Assembly (NCBI GenBank): GCA_024711185.1
Contig: JANJTI010000225.1
Span: forward strand, 1-16,234
Source of the DNA: Brevundimonas sp.
GTDB taxonomy: Bacteria > Pseudomonadota > Alphaproteobacteria > Caulobacterales > Caulobacteraceae
Direction: 5' to 3'
DNA length: 16,234 nt
The position numbers were made by a program, and so were the translations under genes. The notes under the pieces are model-generated. The model was not told the origin of the DNA. It made no database searches and worked only from the letters and a program-made list of their open reading frames with translations. Below, piece by piece: positions 5,585-12,377 of this stretch (within the stretch, counting starts at the first letter, position 1; each line of letters starts with the position of its first letter).

Positions 5585-6413
5585 TCGCGACGGGGCCGCC
5601 TCCGGGCGCGCCCCATTCGGCCCAGCTGCCGTCGTAGAGGCGGAAAGGGCGGCCGAGCACGGCCAGGCCGAGGCCCAGAATGGCGGCGGTGACGCCGGAG
5701 CCGCAGGTGGTGATCGTCGGCCGGCCGGGATCGATCCCGGCCGAGGCGAAGGCGGCGCGCAGGGCGTCGGGGGCCTTCATCGTCCCTTCGGGGGTCAGAA
5801 GCTCCGGGAAGGGCAGGTTGCGGGCGCCCGGCATGTGGCCGGCCCGCAGCCCCGGGCGGGGCTCGTCCGCCTCGCCGCCGAAGCGGGCGGCCGGGCGGGC
5901 GTCCAGCACCTGTTCACCGGCCTCGAGGGCTCTCCGGACGTCCTCCGGGGAAGCGAGCGCGTCGGGATCGAGGCGGGCCTCGAAGATCGCGGCGCCCGGC
6001 TCCGGAGCCGGGCCGCTGTGGATCGGCAAGCCCGCCGAGCGCCAGGCGGGGAGGCCGCCGTCCAGCACCTGGACCTGCCGCGCGCCCATGACCTTCAGCA
6101 TCCACCAGACGCGCGGGGCGGACCACAGGCCGACGCTGTCGTACACGACGACAGGGTCCGTTTCCCTGAGGCCGAGCGCGCCCATGCGGGCCCCAAAGGC
6201 GGCGGGGCCCGGCAGCATGTGGGGCAGGGAGGTTTCTTTGTCGGAGCTGGTTTCGAGGTCGAAGAACACGGCTCCGGGCAGACGCGCGGCCTCGAAGTCA
6301 GGGCGACAGTCGCGGCCGTCCAGCGCCCAGCTGGCGTCGACGATTCGCAGGTTCGGGGCGCCGAGGCGGGCGGCGAGTTCGGACGCGGGGATCAGCGGAC
6401 GAGCGTCGGGCAT
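5574..6413 (-). CDS. sseA: 3-mercaptopyruvate sulfurtransferase (two-domain rhodanese)
   Basis: The 279-residue protein has two tandem rhodanese domains. The N-terminal structural domain spans roughly residues 8-130 (RIVDASW, GAVFFDLE, VVVYDSVGLWSAPRVWWML), and the catalytic domain spans about 150-275. The active-site loop is CGSGVTA with the nucleophile C237; CGSGVT is the signature of mercaptopyruvate sulfurtransferases, as opposed to the CRKGVT type of thiosulfate rhodaneses. It would move sulfur from 3-mercaptopyruvate to thiol acceptors or cyanide in cysteine catabolism. It lies 22 bases downstream of the Cfa-family gene on the same strand, so the two are likely co-transcribed. I see no clear ribosome site before the ATG at 6413, which may mean translation depends on coupling. 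Its terminal TAG is nested with that of the symporter. Confidence 0.92.
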   Translation of the reverse strand: MPDARPLIPASELAARLGAPNLRIVDASWALDGRDCRPDFEAARLPGAVFFDLETSSDKETSLPHMLPGPAAFGARMGALGLRETDPVVVYDSVGLWSAPRVWWMLKVMGARQVQVLDGGLPAWRSAGLPIHSGPAPEPGAAIFEARLDPDALASPEDVRRALEAGEQVLDARPAARFGGEADEPRPGLRAGHMPGARNLPFPELLTPEGTMKAPDALRAAFASAGIDPGRPTITTCGSGVTAAILGLGLAVLGRPFRLYDGSWAEWGAPGGGPVATGA

Positions 6414-6435
6414 GGAGCCACGGCTACGCCCGCCC

Positions 6436-7656
6436 TCAGGCTTTCGCCAGCGCCAGCTGGATCACGTCGGTGCGACCGAAGCGGAAGCCGGCCTCGCAAT
6501 AGGCCAGGTAGAAGCGCCACAGCCGACGGAAGCGCTCGTCGAAACCGGCCATTCGCCCGATCTCGGGCCAGGCCGACTGGAAGCGCTCGTCCCATAGCCG
6601 CAGGGTCTCTGCGTAGTCCCGGCCGAACCGCTCGACCGCGCCCCAGGCCAGACCTGCGCGGTCGACCACCGGCCTCAGCGCGCTCTCGGACGGCAGCATG
6701 CCGCCGGGAAAGATGTACTTCTGGATGAAGTCGGCGCGCTTGCGGTAGCCCCCGAAATGGGCGTCGTCGATGGTGATGATCTGCAGACCGGCCCTGCCGC
6801 CGGGAGCCAGCACCTCGCGGATCTTGCCGAAATAGGCGGGCCAGTACTCCTGGCCGACGGCCTCGAACATCTCGATGGAGGCCACCCGGTCGAAGCGGCC
6901 CTCGACGTCGCGATAGTCGACCAGACGAATGTCGACCCGGTCGGCGAGCCCCGCGTTGAACATCCGCTGGCGGGCGAAGTCGAACTGCTGCCGGGAGATG
7001 GTGATGCCGGTCACCCGGGCGCCGATCTCGGTCGCCGCGAACTCGGCGAAACCGCCCCAGCCGCAGCCGATCTCGAGCACCGACTGGCCGTCGCGCAGAT
7101 CCATGGTCCGGGCCAGGGCCGCGTACTTCTCGCGCTGGGCCGCCTCCAGCGCCATGCCGGACCGCGTGAAGCGGGCCGAGGAATAGGTCATCGTCGGGTC
7201 GAGCCAGGTCGCGTAGAAGGCGTTGCCGAGGTCGTAGTGGGCGTGGATGTTCTTGCGCGAGCCGGCGCGGCTGTTGCGATTCATGCGATGGGCCAGCCAG
7301 TTCACGCCCCGGATCAGGGCGTTGCCGCGAAACAGGCGGCTGATGTGCTGCTGGTTGCGCACCAGCGCCTCAAGCAGGGCGGCGAGGTGCGGCGTCTCCC
7401 ACTCGCGGGCCATGTAGCCCTCGGCGAAGCCGATGTCCCCCGCGGCCAGGACGCGCCGGGCGAAGCCGTAGTCGCGGACCTCGAGCACCGCGGACGGTCC
7501 GGGCGCCTCGCCCTCGAGCTGATGTATCGCGCCGTTCGGCAGCCGGACCGTCAGGCGACCGACGCGCCAGTTTGCGGTCAGAAGGCGCAACAGGAGGGCG
7601 AACCCGCGGGGAGTGCGGGCCCCAGCCTCCAGACGATCGGCGGTCACCGAGGTCAT
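6436..7656 (-). CDS. cfa: Cyclopropane-fatty-acyl-phospholipid synthase family methyltransferase
   Basis: As called, the protein has 406 residues. It is a SAM-dependent lipid methyltransferase of the Cfa/CmaA family acting on acyl chains of membrane phospholipids. The SAM-binding loop VLEIGCGWGGFA is at 193-204 and the HYDLGN motif at 140-145. MTYSSARF (156-163), IEMFEAVGQEYW (261-272) and FIQKYIFPGGMLPS (310-323) are typical, and the C-terminal YCEAGFRFG carries C387 at the place of the E. coli active-site cysteine. The residue expected to be the E. coli H266 bicarbonate ligand appears as isoleucine in LQIITIDD. The start is uncertain. The ATG at 7656 opens near the conserved domain but lacks a ribosome site. 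The in-frame ATG at 7758 has GGGGAAAG upstream and would add 34 low-complexity residues. The sulfurtransferase gene follows, and the LPS operon is divergent. Confidence 0.88.
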   Translation of the reverse strand: MTSVTADRLEAGARTPRGFALLLRLLTANWRVGRLTVRLPNGAIHQLEGEAPGPSAVLEVRDYGFARRVLAAGDIGFAEGYMAREWETPHLAALLEALVRNQQHISRLFRGNALIRGVNWLAHRMNRNSRAGSRKNIHAHYDLGNAFYATWLDPTMTYSSARFTRSGMALEAAQREKYAALARTMDLRDGQSVLEIGCGWGGFAEFAATEIGARVTGITISRQQFDFARQRMFNAGLADRVDIRLVDYRDVEGRFDRVASIEMFEAVGQEYWPAYFGKIREVLAPGGRAGLQIITIDDAHFGGYRKRADFIQKYIFPGGMLPSESALRPVVDRAGLAWGAVERFGRDYAETLRLWDERFQSAWPEIGRMAGFDERFRRLWRFYLAYCEAGFRFGRTDVIQLALAKA

Positions 7657-7758
7657 GGGGGCGATGTTGGGTAGCGGCGGCGTGGTCGACAATCCCCGTG
7701 CGGCGACCATCCCGGCGGGCGCGCGCCGGCGGGCGCGGAGCGACTCGGATACGGACAT

Positions 7759-7932
7759 CGGCGACTTTCCCCACAAGCAAGGCGACAGTCGATACGGTGA
7801 AGCCGGCCCGCCGGATGTCCGCGCCGCCCGGAGGGACGCGTTCCACCTTGCGCCAGCCGCGCGTCGGCGCCACCTGATCGCCGCAGAAGCGCGCCAAAGG
7901 CTTGCCCGCCGCATCCAGCAGAAGGTCGTCCC
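7759..7932. other. Divergent intergenic region between cfa and kdsA
   Basis: About 174 bases (276 if cfa starts at 7656) separate the two divergent starts, so promoters for both the lipid methyltransferase and the LPS-sugar operon must lie here. I found no convincing -35/-10 pair on either strand. GATACG at 7791-7796 and TTGCGC at 7848-7853 each lack a good partner. Short open frames on both strands have no family resemblance and look like composition artefacts. I see no RNA gene. Confidence 0.4.
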
Positions 7933-8796
7933 GTGCCCCAGCCCAACGCCGTCATCGACATCACCGAAGGCCTGAAGCGGCCCGTCAGCATCGGCGGCGG
8001 CCAGCGCATCGTGTTCATCGCTGGCCCGTGCCAGCTGGAGAGCCGCCAGCACGCGCTGGAGATGGCCAACGCCCTGAAGGAGATCGGCGAGCGGCTGAAC
8101 GTTGGCATCATCTACAAGACCAGCTTCGACAAGGCGAACCGCACCAGCGCCAGTGCGGCGCGGGGTCTCGGCCTTGCCGGCTCGCTGCCGATCTTCGCCG
8201 AGATACGGGAAAGCGTCGGCCTGCCCGTGCTCACGGACGTGCACAACGAGGCCCAGTGCGCCGAGGCGGCGCAGGCGGTCGACGTGCTTCAGATTCCGGC
8301 CTTCCTGAGCCGCCAGACCGACCTGCTGCTGGCCGCCGCCGCGACCGGCAAGGCGATCAACATCAAGAAGGGTCAGTTCCTCGCCCCCTGGGACATGAAG
8401 AACGTCATCGCCAAGGTCGTGGGGGCGGGCAATCCGAACGTCATGGCCTGCGAGCGCGGCGCCAGCTTCGGCTACAACACCCTGGTGTCGGACATGCGGG
8501 CCCTGCCGATCCTGCGCGAGATCGGCTGTCCGGTGGTGTTCGACGCCACCCACAGCGTGCAGCAGCCGGGCGGGCAGGGGACGTCCTCGGGCGGCCAGCG
8601 CGAGTTCGTGCCGGTGCTGGCCCGCGCGGCGGTGGCGGTGGGGGTGGATGCGGTGTTCATGGAGACCCATCAGGATCCCGACCATGCGCCGTCCGACGGT
8701 CCGAACATGGTGCCGCTCGCGGAGTTCGAAGCGCTGGCGGCGGACCTGATCGCCTACGACGATCTGACCAAGGCGCGGATGGCGAAAGCAGCCTGA
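7933..8796 (+). CDS. kdsA: 3-deoxy-8-phosphooctulonate (Kdo-8-P) synthase, metal-dependent type
   Basis: The 287-residue protein condenses phosphoenolpyruvate with arabinose-5-phosphate to Kdo-8-phosphate, the committed step towards the Kdo of LPS, in the cytoplasm. Family motifs are clear: IAGPCQLES (29-37), [11 protein letters not shown] (62-72), TDVHNE (101-106), [12 protein letters not shown] (121-132), [15 protein letters not shown] (143-157), [12 protein letters not shown] (203-214), SGGQREF (219-225) and FMETHQDPD (242-250). C33, H207, E244 and D255 correspond to the metal ligands of the Aquifex-type enzyme; the E. coli metal-independent type has Asn at the cysteine position. The start is GTG at 7933, with AGAAGG 8 bases upstream and no better ATG. 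It is the first gene of a tight operon: the heptose gene hldE follows after 18 bases. Confidence 0.96.
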   Translation: MPQPNAVIDITEGLKRPVSIGGGQRIVFIAGPCQLESRQHALEMANALKEIGERLNVGIIYKTSFDKANRTSASAARGLGLAGSLPIFAEIRESVGLPVLTDVHNEAQCAEAAQAVDVLQIPAFLSRQTDLLLAAAATGKAINIKKGQFLAPWDMKNVIAKVVGAGNPNVMACERGASFGYNTLVSDMRALPILREIGCPVVFDATHSVQQPGGQGTSSGGQREFVPVLARAAVAVGVDAVFMETHQDPDHAPSDGPNMVPLAEFEALAADLIAYDDLTKARMAKAA

Positions 8797-8814
8797 ATCC
8801 GTTAGTCCGGCAGG

Positions 8815-10266
8815 ATGACGGAGCGAAGCCTCGACCTCGGCGAACTGCAGGCGCTGCTGGAGCGCGTCCGCGGGCTGAGGGTGGCCTGCGTCGGCGACCT
8901 GATGCTGGACCGCTACGTCTATGGCGAGGTCAGCCGCATCTCGCCCGAGGCGCCCATTCCCGTTCTGCGGACGCGGCGAACCACGGCCATGCCGGGCGGC
9001 GTCGGCAACGTCGCCCGCAACGTCGCGGCGCTGGGCGGGATCGCGCGGCTGGGGGCGGTGGCCGGCAAGGACGCCGCGGGCGACGAACTGGCCGCCCTGA
9101 TCGCCGCGGAACCGGGGGTCGAGGATGCGGTCGAGCGCCGCGCCGGCGTGACCACCATCGTCAAGACCCGCTTCGTCGCCGCCGGCCAGCAACTTCTCCG
9201 GCTGGACGAGGAGGCGCCCGCGGTTATGGGCGAGGAAAGTGAAGCTTTCACCGATGCTTCCGTCATTCTGCTGTCGGATTACGCGAAGGGCGTGGTCAGC
9301 GATCTGCTGATCGGCGAGGCGCTGGCGGCGGCCCAGGACAGCGGCGCGCCGGTGGTGGTCGACCCCAAGGGTCGCGATTTCGCCCGCTATGGCGCGGTGG
9401 ATCTGATCAAGCCCAACGCCAGCGAACTGGCCGCGGCGACCGGCCTGCCGGTGGACAGCGACGCGGAGGTCGAGGCGGCGCTGAAGGCGCTGCTGGCGGC
9501 GACGACGGCCAGGGCCATCGTGGTCACCCGGGCTGGCAAGGGCATGAGCCTGATGCGGCGCGGCGGGCCGGTGGAGCATTTCCCGGGCCGGGCGCGGGAG
9601 GTGTTCGACGTCTCCGGGGCCGGCGACACGGGCCTGGCGGCGCTGGGGCTGGCGCTCGGCGCCGGCGCTTCACTGGAGACGGCGGTGGAGTTCGCCATCC
9701 TCGCCTCCGGCGTGGTGGTCGGAAAGGCGGGCACGGCCGTGGTCACGCCGGCCGAGCTGATCGACGCCGAGATGAGCCAGCACGCCGCCGGGGCGCACGC
9801 CAAGGTGATGCCGCTCGAGGAGCTGGCGCACGTGGTCGAGGGCTGGAGGCGGCAGGGGCTGAAGGTCGGCTTCACCAATGGCTGTTTCGACATCCTGCAC
9901 CGCGGCCACGTGGCCTATCTGGCGCAGGCGCGGTCGTGGTGCGACCGGCTGGTGGTGGCGCTTAACACCGACGCCTCGGTGCGACGGCTGAAGGGCGAGG
10001 GTCGGCCGATCAACGACCTCGACAGCCGGGCCGTGGTCATCGGCGGGCTGCAGAGCGTCGACCGGGTGACCAGCTTCGACGATCCGACGCCGCTGGCCCT
10101 GATCGAGCGGCTGCGCCCCGACGTGCTGATCAAGGGGGCCGACTACACCCGCGAGGGGGTGGTCGGCGGCGACCTGGTGGAGAGCTGGGGCGGAGAGGTG
10201 AAGCTGGCGACGTTCGAGGACGGCTTCTCCACCACCCGGACCATCGAGAAGATGAAGGACAGCTGA
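8815..10266 (+). CDS. hldE: Bifunctional heptose-7-phosphate kinase / heptose-1-phosphate adenylyltransferase
   Basis: The 483-residue protein fuses two enzymes. Residues about 1-325 form a PfkB/ribokinase-like kinase making D-glycero-beta-D-manno-heptose 1,7-bisphosphate, with GDLMLDRYVYG (27-37), PGGVGNVARNV (60-70), VDPKG (182-186), KPNASE (199-204) and the catalytic DVSGAGD with base D271. Residues about 350-483 form a nucleotidyltransferase that makes ADP-heptose, with GFTNGCFDILHRGH (352-365) holding the HxGH motif H362/H365, then LNTDASVRRLKG and a C-terminal FSTTRTIEKM. The architecture and length match the usual HldE (about 475 residues). The kinase signature reads GAGDTG where GAGDTV is common. 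The gene sits between kdsA and hldD, its TGA overlaps the hldD ATG by one base, and the products act in sequence. GmhA and GmhB, also needed for the pathway, are not in the window. Confidence 0.96.
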   Translation: MTERSLDLGELQALLERVRGLRVACVGDLMLDRYVYGEVSRISPEAPIPVLRTRRTTAMPGGVGNVARNVAALGGIARLGAVAGKDAAGDELAALIAAEPGVEDAVERRAGVTTIVKTRFVAAGQQLLRLDEEAPAVMGEESEAFTDASVILLSDYAKGVVSDLLIGEALAAAQDSGAPVVVDPKGRDFARYGAVDLIKPNASELAAATGLPVDSDAEVEAALKALLAATTARAIVVTRAGKGMSLMRRGGPVEHFPGRAREVFDVSGAGDTGLAALGLALGAGASLETAVEFAILASGVVVGKAGTAVVTPAELIDAEMSQHAAGAHAKVMPLEELAHVVEGWRRQGLKVGFTNGCFDILHRGHVAYLAQARSWCDRLVVALNTDASVRRLKGEGRPINDLDSRAVVIGGLQSVDRVTSFDDPTPLALIERLRPDVLIKGADYTREGVVGGDLVESWGGEVKLATFEDGFSTTRTIEKMKDS

Positions 10267-11267
10267 TGGCGCGGCGGATGATCGTGGTGACCGGCGGGGC
10301 CGGTTTCATCGGCTCGAATGTCGTGGCGCGGCTGTGCGCCGCCGACGCGGCCGACGTGGTGGTCTGCGACCGGCTGGAGGACGCCGGCTCGGGCAAGTGG
10401 AAGAACATCGCCAAACATCCCATCGCCGATTTCTGGCAGCCGGAGGAGATGTTCGAACAGCTGGAGCGGCATGCGGAACGGGTCGAGGCCGTGGTCCACA
10501 TGGGGGCGATCTCCTCCACCACCGAGCCGGACGCCGACCTGATCCTGCGGACCAACTTCACCCTGTCGCGCGACCTGTGGGACTGGTGCGCGCTGCGGGA
10601 CGCGCGGCTGGTCTACGCCTCCTCGGCCGCCACCTACGGCGACGGGGAGGAGGGCTTCGAGGACGCTGACGATCTTGAGAGTCTGTGCCGGCTGCGTCCG
10701 TTAAACGCCTACGGTTACTCGAAATACCTGTTTGATCAGTACGCGGCGAAACAGGCCGATGAGGGTCATGCGCCGAGCCAGTGGGCGGGGCTGAAGTTCT
10801 TCAACGTCTACGGTCCGAACGAGTATCACAAGGGCGGCATGAAGTCGGTCGTGGCCCAGATCTGGCCGAAGGTGGCGGCGGACGAGCCGGTCACCCTGTT
10901 CCGCTCGCACAATCCTGCCTACGCCGATGGTGGCCAGATGCGCGACTTCGTCTTCGTGGACGACGTCGTCGACATCATCGACTGGCTGCTGGCGACGCCG
11001 GCGGTGTCGGGCGTGTTCAACGCCGGCTCGGGTCAGGCGCGGTCCTTCCTCGATCTGGCCAACGCCACCTTCGCGGCGGCGGGCAAGTCGCCGAAGGTCG
11101 AGTACGTCGATACGCCAGAAAGCATCCGCGACAAGTACCAGTACTTCACCGAGGCGCGCATGGAGCGGGTGCGCGCGGCAGGATATCCCGGGCAGTCGAC
11201 GCCGCTGGAAGAGGGGGTCCGGCGCTACGTGCAGGACTTCCTGATGCAGTCGGACCCTTACCGGTGA
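10266..11267 (+). CDS. hldD: ADP-L-glycero-D-manno-heptose 6-epimerase
   Basis: The 333-residue extended short-chain dehydrogenase/reductase epimerises ADP-D,D-heptose to ADP-L,D-heptose, the donor for inner-core LPS assembly. The NADP-binding TGGAGFIGSN is at residues 9-18. HMGAISSTTE (78-87) and YASSAATYGDG (117-127) are typical of HldD, the catalytic Y149-x-x-x-K153 pair is in NAYGYSKYLFD, and NEYHKGGMKS carries K189 at the place of the second catalytic lysine of E. coli HldD. AAGGA lies about 8 bases before the ATG at 10266, inside the end of hldE. The stop overlaps the GTG start of the downstream DUF3089 gene by four bases, so translational coupling continues through the operon. Confidence 0.96.
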   Translation: MARRMIVVTGGAGFIGSNVVARLCAADAADVVVCDRLEDAGSGKWKNIAKHPIADFWQPEEMFEQLERHAERVEAVVHMGAISSTTEPDADLILRTNFTLSRDLWDWCALRDARLVYASSAATYGDGEEGFEDADDLESLCRLRPLNAYGYSKYLFDQYAAKQADEGHAPSQWAGLKFFNVYGPNEYHKGGMKSVVAQIWPKVAADEPVTLFRSHNPAYADGGQMRDFVFVDDVVDIIDWLLATPAVSGVFNAGSGQARSFLDLANATFAAAGKSPKVEYVDTPESIRDKYQYFTEARMERVRAAGYPGQSTPLEEGVRRYVQDFLMQSDPYR

Positions 11268-12370
11268 GGCTTCCGCGGCTGACCTTCCGCCAGTCGGTGG
11301 GCTGGTTCGGCTTCGCCCTGGTGTTTCTGCTGACCGCCGCCACCGCGGTATGGCGGGGCGACATCCTGCGCGCCGGGCTGGACCCGCAGGTGCCGTTCCA
11401 GACCTATACGCCGCCGCCCGCGCCGGACTACAGCCGCCCTGCGGCCTGGGTGTTGCGCGACGCGCGGGCGCCCGGCGCCGGGGACGCGGCGGTCTTTTTT
11501 GTCCACTCGACCACCTACGAGGGCGGCCGACACTGGAACGGGCCGGTCGGCGCCGCGAAGGGCGAGCGCTGGCTGCGCGAGGTGGTGATCCCGAACTACG
11601 CCGGACCCTTCGCCCGCCTCGGCCCGGTCAGCGCGCCGCGCTACCGACAGGCCAGCCTCTACAGCCGGCTGACGCTGCGCGAGGATGCGCGGGACGCCCG
11701 CGCCTTCGCCTACCGCGACGTCGCCGCGGCCTTCGAGGCCTGGCTGGAGCGACATCCCGAGGGACCGATCGTGCTCGCCGGGGTCGAACAGGGCGGGGAA
11801 CTGGTGGAGCGGTTGTCACGCGAGCGGGTGGCGCCCGATCCGGCTCTCGGCCGGCGGCTCGCGGCCGTCTATCTGCTGGACGTGGTGGCGGCCGAGAACG
11901 GCCTGTCGCCGGCCCTGCCGGCGTGCGGGCGGCGCGACCAGGCCGGCTGCGTGGTCGCCTACTCGCCGGTGGGCGAGAGCAACGACGGCGCAGCGCGGCG
12001 GCGGCTGCGACGGGCGCTGGTCTGGGACGCGCGGGGTCGGCTGGTGGAGCTCGGCGGGCGCACGCCCGTCTGCGTCAACCCGCTGACCGGCTCGACCGAC
12101 ACGGCGCCGGCGCCGGCTCGGACGCATCGCGGCGCGACCAACGCCACCGGGCTGGAATGGGGCGCGCATCCGGCCCTCATGACCCGGGAGGTGACGGCTC
12201 AGTGCCGCGACGGACTGCTGCGGCACAGCGAGCCCGCCCTCGAGTCGTTCCGCGAGACCGGAAGTTGGGCCGACCGTCGGAAGTCGCGTCCTTACAATCT
12301 CTTCTACGGCGACCTCGAGGCAGACGGTCAGGCGCGGCTGACCGCGTGGCGCGCCCGGGGGACCGCCTAG
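11264..12370 (+). CDS. DUF3089 family alpha/beta-hydrolase-like membrane protein, nucleophile elbow altered
   Basis: The 368-residue protein has one N-terminal transmembrane helix (about residues 12-30) followed by a probable periplasmic domain recognisable as DUF3089. Family landmarks are VFFVHSTTYEGGRHWNGP (77-94), APRYRQASL (124-132), FAYRDVAAAFEAWL (148-161), PVCVNPLTGSTD (268-279) and PYNLFYGDL (343-351). In most members the strand after the helix ends in a GHSQG nucleophile elbow; here it reads LAGVEQGGE, with Glu175 in the serine position and Val174 for His. The C-terminal segment where I would expect the catalytic His (before the DYxLFY-like motif) is DRRKSRPYNLFY without His. It may therefore be a non-catalytic member. 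The start is GTG at 11264, overlapping the hldD stop (GTGA); I prefer it because the membrane helix begins just behind it. It is the last gene of the LPS-sugar operon, so a role in envelope or LPS biology is plausible but unproven. Confidence 0.82.
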   Translation: MRLPRLTFRQSVGWFGFALVFLLTAATAVWRGDILRAGLDPQVPFQTYTPPPAPDYSRPAAWVLRDARAPGAGDAAVFFVHSTTYEGGRHWNGPVGAAKGERWLREVVIPNYAGPFARLGPVSAPRYRQASLYSRLTLREDARDARAFAYRDVAAAFEAWLERHPEGPIVLAGVEQGGELVERLSRERVAPDPALGRRLAAVYLLDVVAAENGLSPALPACGRRDQAGCVVAYSPVGESNDGAARRRLRRALVWDARGRLVELGGRTPVCVNPLTGSTDTAPAPARTHRGATNATGLEWGAHPALMTREVTAQCRDGLLRHSEPALESFRETGSWADRRKSRPYNLFYGDLEADGQARLTAWRARGTA

Positions 12371-12377
12371 TCCACGC
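12344..12377. terminator. Inverted repeat around the shared stop of the DUF3089 gene and recG
   Basis: GCGTGG (12344-12349) and CCACGC (12372-12377) form a 6-bp stem enclosing the CTAG (12367-12370) that holds both stop codons. The 22-base loop is GC-rich. There is no T-run and the stem is short, so it is a weak candidate, but its arrangement parallels the hairpin at 5548-5584. Confidence 0.3.

Noticed and set aside
3073..5616. 847-residue open frame on the minus strand opposite the binding protein and symporter
   Set aside because: It is rich in Arg, Gln, His, Asp and Gly with no domain, and is exactly antisense to two clear genes; high GC removes stop codons in that frame.
4377..6728. 783-residue plus-strand open frame crossing the symporter, sseA and cfa
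   Set aside because: Low-complexity Arg/Gly/Ala composition, and it runs through genes on both strands in the wrong frame.
7613..7975. 120-residue plus-strand open frame in the cfa-kdsA intergenic region
   Set aside because: Arg/Ala-rich, no ribosome site, overlaps kdsA in another frame, and resembles no family.
7657..9579. Long N-terminal extension of the Cfa frame into kdsA and hldE
   Set aside because: The extension is antisense to two confident genes and has no family resemblance; Cfa homology begins only near 7656.
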